From the NCBI GenBank assembly GCA_030562195.1, contig JAUJPP010000007.1, positions 18,783,769 to 18,847,768 on the forward strand: 64,000 nt of DNA, written 5' to 3'. Shown here one piece after another: positions 45,730 to 58,200 of this stretch. The position numbers and the translations under genes were made by a program. Position 1 is the first letter of the stretch. Each line of letters starts with the position of its first letter. Origin of the DNA: Nipponacmea schrenckii (Eukaryota; Mollusca; Gastropoda; Lottiidae). A model generated the notes under the pieces. That model was not told the origin of the DNA and did no database searches. It worked only from the letters and a program-made list of their open reading frames with translations.

Positions 45730-48700
45730 CACCGATAATCCTGGGATATCTATTGTATCCTAGGTAACCAGACAATACCCAATATCACAATACATAGTCA
45801 AAATATCAAATCAAAATATAGTCATATCAACTTACAAACCACACACCAGCTGGTGATTATCATGTATATATTAACTATTATTATTATGTTGAGATATTTA
45901 TAGGAGGTGTTAAGATGTGATAAACAACAATATTAAAATAGTTCAAACTGGGTGATTTATACTTAAAACTCTGTTTCACTCTATTGTTCTTAATCTCAAA
46001 TATAAACACCAAATTTTAGCGATTTTAACTGGATATGAAAAAGTAGAGATATTTTTAAAATAATTTGTATTACTAGCCTGATTTGAAGAGGAAATAGTAC
46101 AGAATTATACAACTATATATTTCAAATTTCCTTCCCAAGATATGTCATTGAATCAAATCATCTGACATCATGTTATTCCCCGACGTTATTAGTGTATGGA
46201 GAAGTAATAAATAAAACAGTGTTTTGTGACAAGAGTAACAAGGAAATATGCCAAGAAGATATGGACTAATGAGTGACCGTAAATGTGATCTCATTCTGAT
46301 GATATAATATGTATATAGGGCTATTTTTTTAATTGACAATTTATTTTTTAAGTTATGCTGATGACAAATCTGTATCATGTATCATAATGACTTGTTATTA
46401 TTTTTGTATGCAGCAATAGAGCTTTACATCTCAAAGAAATACTTGCCTTTCTAAGGAATACATCCATGTAACTTTCCAAATTTATCTTGCTTTAGTGACA
46501 CATTGTATCTACCAATATACTTAACTGTTAACACTGTCAGTAAACACGAAGTAACAAAATACATATTTATTTAAAGATTTTTAATTTCAAATAAACTTAC
46601 AAGCCACCCTGTGACAATAGAACTCTCTCATTGGCAGAATATTATTGGAAATAGGATTATCTAAAATATTTCTTACAAAGATAGTTCACTTCCTTAATAT
46701 GTTGACAATGTATTTTATTTCATCTGCTGTGCCACTCATGATGTACCAAGTCCCTTACAGATAAGACAACAGTTAAATTTGTATCATTACATGTATGTAT
46801 TCCTTCAATTATAAAGCTGGCAAGAAATAAGGAGTGTTGCTCAGCATTTTTGTGATAATGTGTGTATATTTTGTTAATATCCTAAGGCCAAATATTAAAA
46901 GAGAAGTGCTGTATTTATAATGTTTATAATGAAATGAGGGAATATGGATAATATGATGATAATAACAAGGCAGATATAAGCCTTGTGATTGACAACTTAA
47001 CTGTGCTATAAGTTTACTTAATATATCTATGAAATGGATCAGTTGAAACTGTGCTATAGACATGAATGAACTTGACCTGAATGAATTCAAGATAACTACA
47101 GATACTGTGTTCTAAGAGATAAATCATTAATGAGGAGATATACATAGACAGTATAATATAAAGATGTTTATATCCAGAGTCTAAGAAACAAACTATAGCT
47201 ATTAATGCCTAACAAGTATTTCCACAATTGTTTGATGCTGTTTTCTTGTCCATCAAATACAGTAAAATGAACAGCCGTGGGTATCTATGTGAAACAAAGT
47301 GCAAAAAGTCTGTCAAATGTCTTCTATTCCACAATGGACATTTAAATTGAGATGTCACTGGGTTAAAAATAGCTTTACTATCACTGCATTGTATTAATAG
47401 GAAAAAATTCACATTTTCTTTTAGTCTTTAGGAGTAAAACCTTTTGGAAAGTGTATAAGTGCCTGTCCAGGGTTATTTCTTTTATAAGTATTAATTTCAT
47501 TTTGTATTGCCTTGAAAACGAGAGTGAAATTCAAATATAAAGCTTGTTGTTAGTCACACTACAACATGTACAATAGAATGAACTCTGATAGTATGATTTT
47601 ATCACATTGATGATATAACCCAGTGCTTTTATAAGTTATATTCTCATTTCCCTGTAATAAAATGGTAAGCAGATAACAGCAGTCCCCTTGTTGATATTCT
47701 ATGATCTAGTATGTCTGTATATGAGATTGTTATTTATACTGTATATTATAACAAGTGTGATGTATTTATATGTATTAATGATGTGATATTGACAAATTGT
47801 TAGGTCACAAACAGTCATAATTAGGCATAAAAAATGATCACTGAATTCCATTTTAGAATATGATTCAATAGAGTTACTTTAGAAAACTAAGATTTAGTTG
47901 AGATTTTCTTGATTTCCAAAATATCTTTTAGACATTGTGATTTTTTTGTTTTCAAGATTAATAACCAAATAATTATTCTATATAATTAAACAAAAGTTGA
48001 AAGGATCAGCTGATAGTGGTGTTGATTTAACAGTGTTCAGGTCTTTCTGATAAAGGGTTAAATCTGTAATAAGGTTGAATACTCTTGATTAAATGAGGGG
48101 TGATACCTGTATACTACTGTAATACTAAATTGCTAAACTTATGTAATTTACTGTTCATTTTCTATGCCTGTTTTCTATTGCTCTTGTCCAATGTTATTTT
48201 TGTTACCAAATTCCTTTTTAAACATATTAATTTTCATGTCTTTTAATTATGCAAATAATTGTTGAATTTGAAATTTGTTTGTACATTTTCATATGTTTTC
48301 ATCTTTTTTAACTTAAAATGCCCCATCCTTTTTTATGCTTTAGATTCATACCAACTTCAAATCACTTAATGATATTAGAATCAAAGTATCAGGTATTTTT
48401 AGTGGAATAATAACTCATTTTAACTTTCACAAGGAATGCATTGAAATCTGTTCGCATGTTTATAATTGATATTCCAATGATACCAAAACTTAAAGGTCCA
48501 GTTTGAAGTCAACCAAATATTTTTTATGTTTCAAGAATTCTAGAAGACAAATGGAGACTTTAATGGGGAATTTTACAAGTTGTACTTTTTAATTTAGATT
48601 GAATGTTTGAAAATGCTTTAAAGACCTGCAGTTTAATGTTTCTAAAGAGAATTCATGGAGTTTTCCAAAGAGAATTCATAGAGTTGAAAACAGTAGGAGA

Positions 48701-48950
48701 CTAGAGTCCAACAATTCGAAACCTAAAAATATTTGGTTGCTTTCATCCTGCTCATACTGTACAAATATAACTATTATAATGGAGAAAATCAGTGTATTTA
48801 TAAAATTAATTTGTGTTTTTGTGAAGAAAATCTGTTATATTTCTATTTGATAGTAAACTATGTACATGAATTGTATTTTATGTATTAAACAACCTGTTAT
48901 GTAATGGGAGCCTGAAAAAGCAAAAAAATAATAAAAAGATTTTAAAATTG
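45730..48950 (+). other. Probable long 3' UTR of the ZCCHC14-like gene
   Basis: About 3.2 kb of AT-rich sequence without coding exons follows the stop codon. A poly(A) signal AATAAA lies at about 48929, just before the composition changes. The known family has long 3' UTRs. Where this transcript ends is not provable from sequence alone. Confidence 0.45.
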
Positions 48951-49255
48951 ATTGTTGATTTTCTTTGCACAAAGTGAATAGTGAAATATGTTTAGTGCCA
49001 TGTGCTTGATAAAGACTGCTTTATTTCTTTTTAGCGAAACTCTAAGCTCTAATACTTGATTGTTAGGTACGGTAATTTAATTTTTTTTTTTTCACTGACC
49101 TATACATGATGGCAGAGCCTATTTGCAACCGGTCATATTGGCATGACTGGCGCATAGTGCCAAATCAACAGCGCTTATATACTCACTAGGATAATGATAT
49201 TTAAGCTATGCACCAATTGGTTATTGTATGTAACTGACTTCTTGCTTAGAACATA

Positions 49256-49409
49256 CATTGGGTAAGGTCAAATCTTGTGTTTGTGTAAACACCATCACAT
49301 AACAGAAATTTAAACTCATGTTAATATACTAGTTTATACTGGTATCTGGTGTTAACATCAAATAAACCAGTGTTAAAATGAAACACATGAGATTTGACCT
49401 CACCCAATG
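49256..49409. mobile_element. Short TA-flanked inverted-repeat element
   Basis: A 154-bp element with 28-bp ends in inverted orientation: CATTGGGTAAGGTCAAATCT on the left, and its near-perfect complement ending CACCCAATG on the right. TA lies on both sides (49254-49255 and 49410-49411), which fits a Tc1/mariner-type target duplication. Its interior has smaller GGTGTTAA/TAAACACC inverted repeats, so the whole could fold into a hairpin. It is unrelated to the TTAA-flanked family. Confidence 0.75.
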
Positions 49410-50965
49410 TAGTTTATGGAATTTTGTGTATTTAGATAGGTCAACTTCCCAAATGATGTTTTACAAGATTCTTCTAGGATAATCTTGCTTTAAGCAATAA
49501 TTGTTTAGTATCTTGCAAATTCATAAAATTAGTTTGGGAAATAAGCACTTCAAGAAATCCACTTGTACAATGGCATCAAGTGTCTGGAAAAGTATTTTTT
49601 GTACCTACCAAAAATTTCAAAGCGATTGGTTCCTATGTTATTGTTTTCAAAAGAAGTCAACAAGAGCTTATAATTTGATGACCCAAGGACAGCAATGTCA
49701 ACTTACAGATACTATTTGGACTCTAGGAAAAGAAAAGAGTTTAACAAATGTTTCAGGTTCCCCCTTCCGCAGAAGCTTGCATGCCCTGCCCTGCCACAGT
49801 ACACAACTCATAGTGGAACATAATTTCAATAACTCAAAGATTCCTAAAGCCATTATAGCAGAATAACCTTGGGGACAATCTTCTCACAAACAGTTAACAA
49901 CTATTTTTATAACAAATTTAATAACAAAAGGTTAGATTAAACCAGTATCATTCAAAATGGCTATTTGCCACAAACATTCAAAATAACCCATTCAGAAATA
50001 GAAATATAGATAATAGCAAACAATAGAAATTGATGACTTGACACATGATTATTTTAAATCAGTTAATGTCTTGAAAAAGTAAAGTAAGGTTATCGAAACA
50101 GTTACTTTTACACTTTAAATTAAATATTTGTTTTTAAATCAAAAAATTCTCAATGAGACATTTTACCTGGATGAAAAGCTTACAGAATCCATTTTAGTTC
50201 TGAAATCTGTTCAGCTATGATTTTAAGGAATTATTGACTGTTTCAAGTGTTACAAGAACTATTACCTCAATTTGTAGTTCTAACACAGCAGAAATTTAGA
50301 GAGTCAAAAGTCCATAACATCTTCATAATTGTCTCTTACATTAGAAATTGTGATTTTAGCAAATGTGAGACAAATTAAAGAAAAAATTGAAAGTTCAAGT
50401 AAAAAGTAAATTCAATCTAATTCTTGTGACAGCACTAATTATGGATTTCAATTTGAAACAAACAAAAAAATACTAAAAGAAAGCACTGAGTAAAAAGCAC
50501 ACAAGAAAAAATATAAGATCTATCAATCAATTCTAATCACATACAAAAAGTTCAATCTAGGCTTTTACAATGTTAAATAAATCATATGTGTCAAATAATC
50601 GCAAGCAAAAATAATATTGCAGGGAAAAGTAGCATAAAACAATTATTCATTTAAAACAATGTTTTTTAACAGGCTGATCTATAAAAGTACAAACTTGTCT
50701 TAATTCTTTCTTAAAAGGGACAGCATCACCATTTTCTTTGATTCAAATTTTGAGAGGATTTATTTATATAAAGAATATTTTTTTAAGATTTGTTCAAACC
50801 AAGTAACTACTTTTGGGCCCTCAAAATGCAATGATAAATAAACGATAAATGCTTGATTAAAATTGATTGGTTAAAATAGTGACTTAATAAGATCAGCCTA
50901 TCAAAATGTTGACAGTAGTGGTTGAATTGTATCATAGGTTCAGAATTCCTTCCTTAATTTCTTAA

Positions 50966-51040
50966 GGGAGACCTGGTGGTGGCTCAGCAAGTTAAGCCAC
51001 TAGCTAGCTAACCTGAGGGTCCAGGGTTCAAGATGGTACT
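50966..51040 (+). mobile_element. tRNA-derived SINE head, family 2 fragment
   Basis: TGGTGGCTCAGCAAGTTAAG works as an A box, and GGTCCAGGGTTCAAG as a B box about 35 bp later, with tRNA-like spacing. It resembles the head of the copy at 62322-62606, but the body is missing, so this is a 3'-truncated or decayed fragment. Confidence 0.55.
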
Positions 51041-52239
51041 GTTGATAGTGACTTGATAAGATCACCCTATCAAATGTATAATAGTACTGTTGATAATAGT
51101 ACTCACATACTGGACATTTCTCTTATCATTCATGACATTCTTTACACTAATATAGGCACATTAATGTTCATTATATATCAAACGCAAATCTTAAACACAC
51201 AAACAAAAATAGACATTATTTAATAATAATCTGTAAAATAACAAATCTCGAACAAACCAGTTTCACTCTACCTCAATATAACAAAATATACAGGTTTAAT
51301 ATGTGTATTTAATACGTTTGAATAAAGGTTAGAATAATGTAAGTCAACTTCATAAAGTCGCAACAAATATACTCCAAGAAGAAGGCAAAGATATTGTGGA
51401 AAATATTACTGTCTACAAATATACTTGAAGGAAGTTAGGCAGTGATATTTATCACCAAATATGAAAATAAATTGTATATTAATGTAAATAATATTGTATA
51501 TATACATAAATTGTATATAATATTGTATATACATAAATTGTATATTATCAAAGTCAGTGGTCAAGCTGCCTTTACAATATTTTCCACAACAATTATCTTG
51601 TTAAAGTATACACTTAAAGTACAATTATCTGAACCAGTACACTTTCTAATATAATTTCTCTAACCAATTTCATACCTTTATTATCAGAATAGACGAATAC
51701 AAAATATTCTAAGAATTTCAACAGTCCCCAATTCAATAAATCAACCAGACTAAAACACATTACTTATATCCTTACTAAACAAAGATTTTTGTGTTTCTTG
51801 CCCTCAAGATTTAATAGAACCCGAAAAGTCAAACTTAATAGGTGTTTCTATTAACATCTTACAGAAGGATTGAGTAAACAAATGACTACAGCAAATTGAC
51901 CATTATATTATCTGTGTTTAACCCAATATATATAAATACAGCTGTAAGCATGGTCAAGTTTTAAAATTACAGTCAGCAAATTCAAGTTATCATTTAGAGG
52001 GTGGATCATTATTGAGTTATATTAAGGTACTGTTTTATTGTTTCAAGTTTTGGCAAAAACATAAGAACAAGTCCATTTCTGGCAGTATTTTTCTAAATTA
52101 TGCCTGAAAATAAAGACAACCGTTAAACCTAGGATCTATTTATAAACCTAAAAGTAGAACTGATAAATTAAGACACATGTTGGACATAGACCAAGTTACA
52201 TCTGGAAATTACGTAGTTGTTTAACAAATCAGCCAAGGG

Positions 52240-55200
52240 TTATCTTTTAATTTTCTGTTGAGCTTGACGCAACAGTTCATCAAAATCTGAAACAGGTGCT
52301 TTAGGCTTTGCAATTGGTTGAAACATATCTTCTTCGTCATTATTACCATCTGGAAATACAACAACATATAATAACTACCAATAAGAGATAGAGCATTCAA
52401 TAAAGTCTGTAAGATGCATTTTCGGGGGGGTTTTGATTGTGTTTAGGATTAGATCTTTTTAAGATTATAAATACATAACCAATCTGTGACTTTTTTAATC
52501 TTCAACTTCAATGGACAAAATGAAAAAAAAAACAACAAAAGGAGTTTTACATCATACTCTTCTGCAAGGACAGCAGCAAAAGCTTACATATTTTGACTTC
52601 CACTATTTTTAAAGCACACAGCCTATAGCATATGAGGCCTCGGTTTATTTAGCCATCACACCAAGCAGTGTGCAAAGACAGAATTTGCCTGAAATTTCAA
52701 GCGATACATGTTGGATTTACATCTGCCAAAAGAGGATAGGTTTTAACAATATTCTTACCAAGATCAGCGTATTCTGTATCACAGAACTGTCTTCTGCCAC
52801 CAAAACACAAATCAAACTTCCTTTCACCGGGTACAGCATTGCCCTCTATAATTAAATAAGCCAATTTTTATAATAAAGATGGATGATAATAATTTGTGTG
52901 CAATTGAGGATCCACATGTAGCAATTTAACTCTTAAGACTGGCAAAACCATGCATGTTAAATATAATAAGCACATAATCCTTTGTTTTTTTGTTGAATAC
53001 AATCAGATCAATTCTCAGAAAGGCCAACAACTGTTTTACTTACTTTCAATTGCAGCAAAGGCATCACAAGTATAAGCAAATGTAACAAAACCATAATTAT
53101 CCCTACAAAAATATACCATTCATAATATTGACATTGCCAACAGATCAAAAAGCCAAAAGCACTTGAACATGCTTGACAAAACTCATTTTGGCTACAACAT
53201 CAAATAATCAGGCCTTTTGAAGATGGTTGAAAACTTTTTGATGATAGGATAAAATATAAATCAGTTTTAAATTTTTTAAGCAAAGTGAAATATCTGAAAG
53301 CTTACCCATATTCTCTAAAGTGAGTACTAACATTGGTAATTTCACCAAACCTATCAAATCTTTTGCGTAGATCATTCTTGGTAAAATCATTTGGTATTCT
53401 ACCAACATATACTATCCTTCTTTCTTTCTGTAATGTTCAAATTTGGTTTAAATGAATGAAAGTACTTTTCTATGAAAAGATTTTCCCTTTCAAGAAATAA
53501 AGTGCCATTCGGTACTTAAGCATAATACATGAGCTTAAATATGACATGTAATCATATGCAAAAAAAGGTACTAGGACAATGGAATAAACCTTATAAATCA
53601 TGGGAGTAAAGGTAAAATGTTCATTTATGATTTCCCTATAGAAACTAAAGCAAGGGAGGTAACGACTAAACAGTTTTCTGCACTCAACGGTTAGAATGAT
53701 ACATTAATTTACAGAAAATCCACTTTAATGAAAACTTACAATTTGTCTTTGTTTTTCCTCTTCTTTCAATTTCTTTTTTTCGGCTCTTCTACGTTCAAGA
53801 CTTCTACTTCTTGATGGTGATCTTGAGTAAGATCTGAAAAAAAAAAACCAAGTCATTGTCAGACACATTGAATTTCAATTTTCTGAATACTTACATTATC
53901 AAAATCCAATTGCATTCAAACCTATATCTTTTCAGAATCCTAAAGGTACAGATGTGAGCTTTAAAATATTTCTGAACACATGTTCAAAAAATACTGAACA
54001 TTGTGCAAATCAATTGGCAAAGCTTGGTATTAATATAAAAGAATCTGATATTCAACACTGAGGATAAATAATCTTTGTAAACAAGTAGCCACTAGAAATA
54101 CAAAAAAATAATTACCTTTGACTACGATGACTAGACCTGCGTCTAGAACGAGATCTATAAGCCGGCCTACTTCTAGATATTGACCTTGACCTTTGCCTAG
54201 ATCTATATCGTCTAGGTATGGTACGTTTAGATCTAGAACGTGATCGAGATCTATGGTGAGAATAGGAACTAGAGAGACTGGAACTAGATCTGGACCTGAA
54301 GAGAAAAATTATTTTATTGAATACAATCGGTCAACAGTATTTACTCTCCCTCGTCATGTAATAGAATATCACATCTTAAATTGAACAACAATTTGGTTTA
54401 TCTATTGGATAAAACAAAACAAGATGTTATGTTCTTGTAACACATGACAGATGTAATGGTACTAAAAATTATCACCATCGTACTGGTAAAAAATAACCAA
54501 GGCCAACTAACAAGGTATCTATTACAAGCACAGTCTGTAGCAAACAGGGACATGACTTCAGTGTAAGCAGATCCTACACGTGGGAGAACAAACATTATTA
54601 AGTTACCTTGATCTACTGGATGATAATGAAGTTGAAGAGTAAGAATTCCTTCTCTTTCTTCTTTCTGATCTTTTAAACCTATCAAAGGAACGTCCTCTTG
54701 ATGAAGATCTAGAACAGGAACTACAAGAACTACCACAAGAGGAGGAAGAAGACGAGGAAGAACTTCGTGATCTGGACGTTTTACGAGAGGTCCTTCCATT
54801 ATTGTCATTTTCCTTCACAGGTTCGATTTTGATTTCAATCTCATTTTCCTCTTGTTCATCATATTTTGTACTGTTTGTAAAACAACTATAATAATCTGGT
54901 AATTTACTATACATACTGTCAGAGTCTCGTGTTGGGGAGCGATCACGAGGTATATAATCTGCTACACTTATACCACTTGTTGTTACTACACGTTTAGGGG
55001 GCTTCTGAGGTAGTGACAAAGTTGTAAAATAGGCAGGGATTTTATCATAATATTTACTTTCATCGGAAATAATAGGTTCCTCATGATTTCGGTAACTTCG
55101 TTTAGATTTTAAATTTCTAGGACAAGGGAAGAAGACTGATTCCTTAGGTGGCGCCAGGGTGTCACTATCCAATATTTCTCCCTCCTCCATACCACTATCA

Positions 55201-58200
55201 CGACTTCCCTGACTCGCACTCATTTCTACAGAGTCAGAGTTTGTCGAAATTTCACCGAACGATTTATTCAAGTCAGTCTCAGATAAGTTCAAATCATTTA
55301 CCTTTAATTTAGAATTTTCTGTCATTTTAGACAAAATTTCAGAATTTTTGGTAGTTTGGGTTATATTTGAGTTTCTGATTTCTGAGTCAGAGATTTGGAA
55401 ATTTTTGGCAGGGATAACTGGACTAGAAACTTCAGTAGGTTTATCTTGTTTTTTAGGTGTTATAGGATTATCAGTACTAGAATTATAACAATAGTCATGA
55501 TCTGATTGGATATCCTGAATATTTGTTCCACTAAAAGCGTCAACTTTGTCAGATTTCTCATCATCTTTTTCAAAACTCTTCTTTTTAAGTAATCGTTCAA
55601 TTTTTCTTGAACCATTGCTTAGCGCTTTGTCCTTTTTTGTTGTAGGTGTACCTATTGGTAACATTATGGCTGCTCTTTTATTTGTGTTTTTTGATCGAAT
55701 CTTGTCCAACACTTCTGTAGTTAAAACAGGAGATGAGGTACCTAAAAAAATAAAACAGAATAATTTGATATTCTAGCAATATGAAGTGTGATCTTCAGTT
55801 TAAAATAAAAGAAGGCCTAATCCAAGCACTGCACATAAAACAGATGCTAGGAGCCAGCATTTGAACAGGTGCTTAATGGATACAGTCATCAGTACTTTTG
55901 TTTTACTGCAAGAGCACATATTTTAGCTACATGTCTATCTTTCATATAATTTCAATACAGAATAATCAGGCAATTAAATAGGGAGCAAGGGAGTGCCAAA
56001 ATTAGACAGACACATTATCAACCAATATGTTTATCTCATGAGGCGTGACTAACAACTGTAGTTTAATTAACACTTTCATCAGGTCTATAAATGTATTTGA
56101 CTTTCAAAAGCTTTAGATACATGATAGGCCAGTGACCGACAGTCATTCCAAAATATGTTTAAGTTTTGGAATTCAACTTCGCTCAAATTCCCAATACATT
56201 TAGTCTTATTTGATCATAATAATAAAGTTTTAATGTTGGTACAATAGTTTGGCAGGTACAATAGTTTGAATGACAATATTATATTGAGTACATAATTTTC
56301 CTCACCTGAGTTATTCTGTATACTATCAACATCATAATTATATACCTTCATATCTAGATCAATTCTGAAATAATAGTCAGGTTCTTTATAATGTAATGAA
56401 TGGTGATATATATATATATATATATATCACATTGTGCATGATATCTGACTACAAACAAGATATTGTTGATAGTCCAACTTAAAGGAATACTACCTCTTAA
56501 AAAGGACAAAATAAATGAATACTAAATACTTTTCTGATTGTCAATAGGGTTCAACCTCCTTGGTTGATTACAAATACTCATGCCAAGTTTCATGAAAATC
56601 CATTAAGCATTTTCAAGAACAAGGACAATCACTCATACTAAATATTTTTCATTTTTACTGATTTTCAATAGGGTTCATCCTTGAGTTATAACACAATCTC
56701 ACACCCAGTTTCATCAAAATCTGTCAAGAATTGCACATTGTAGAGTGTTTACGAGTGTTAAAAATTACTTAGTTTAATAGATTATTACTTAGTGTTATAA
56801 ATTTGATAATGGATGGATTCCACTGATGAACAATGAAGACTTATTTTGGTCAAGTTTAAAAATTTCAATTAAATTGGTTATCCTAAGAGGTAACATACCT
56901 TTAAAAGATGGATAAAAATAGTTTATAGATACTTCAACTTGATGGAATTTAACAGAATAATAAAGCAGGTCATTGCCATAGTTGATAGATATGTATAATG
57001 TAGGTCAGGTCATAAAGAACAAGATAACTTTTGGATATACCAGTACATGATATACTAAGCTAAATATTATTGGTTTTGTGGACTTCTTAAAAGAATGCCT
57101 AGTTAGCCACGTTCCATTTGGTGGAATGTGTTCTGAGTTCTCATTAGCGACACCAGCAATAGTGAAACTCATATTACCAGTACTTAATAAGTCGGGTTAA
57201 AGTACTGTTACCGGTATAATATTTTTGGAGAGGCAAATCATAAAAGATCAAACTTTTTGTTGGCCTTTCCACTAGTTTTATATGTTTTGATTTATAGTAC
57301 TGCATCGGTCTCTGATAATCAATTGATAATCTTGAGATCAACAATAAATTATAGTAGTCCACTATTAGTGTATTTCATAACTCGATTAATAATGACTACA
57401 AAATCATTAACATATAAACAAAGAAATTTATACATGGTATAAGTGAATTTTGGATCGGTTTTTCATTCTAAGAATTGTTAAGGACTGGGGGATTATTCTC
57501 ATAACTTAAACTAAGATTAGTCAGGTAGTCTAGATATCTGAAGTTACCATGTAATGTAAATAAAAAACAAAATGCTCTTAGTTATGAACATGTGATGTAT
57601 GCATTTGTCACTTCAATAAATGACTAGCAAGATACGCCCACTGTAAAATATATTTTCTGTTTTAACGCAGGCAGAAACATTATTTAGGTCTAATTCAAGT
57701 TCTCATCAATATAAATGTTCACACCAAATTTGATTCAAACCAGATGAAACCTAGTCTCTATTTATTTACATTTTCATGTGTTTGGACTAAGTCAAGGGCA
57801 ATAACTCAAATATAGTTCATCAAAAAATAGTAAATATTGAGCTTGTTCAAGATCTCACCAATAAAAATGATCACATTAAATTTCATTCAAAACTGTATTG
57901 TCTATCGCAATCACAAGCCAATTTCGCAGTGTTTTGACTCAGCAAGTGCAATAAATCAAAAACAGTTTATCAAATAATCTTCAATTTCGAACTTGACCAA
58001 GATCTCATCAACTTCAATGATCACACCAAATTAGATTCAAATCAGATGAAAACTGTTGTCTCTGTGGTGTTCTCAAGTCTGATTCGACGCGTTTTGACTA
58101 AGTCAAGGGCAATAACTCAAAAAACATTCAACAAAAAATTGTCACTATCAAACTTGTCCAAGATTCATTCAAATCCAATGGAAATTGTGATCCTATCCCG

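Larger units (their letters stand above)
48951..52239. other. Spacer between ZCCHC14-like and PGC-1 3' ends
   Basis: About 3.3 kb. It includes an inverted-repeat element (49256-49409) and a tRNA-like SINE head (50966-51040). An open frame at 49501-49866 (121 codons, internal Met at MASSVWKSIF) matches nothing I know and has no splice sites that would join it to a gene. The part nearest 52239 is probably the PGC-1 3' UTR on the minus strand. Confidence 0.5.

Noticed and set aside
49501..49866. 121-codon + strand open frame
   Set aside because: No recognisable domain, no splice context and a non-ATG start. An internal Met could start about 97 codons, but nothing else supports it.
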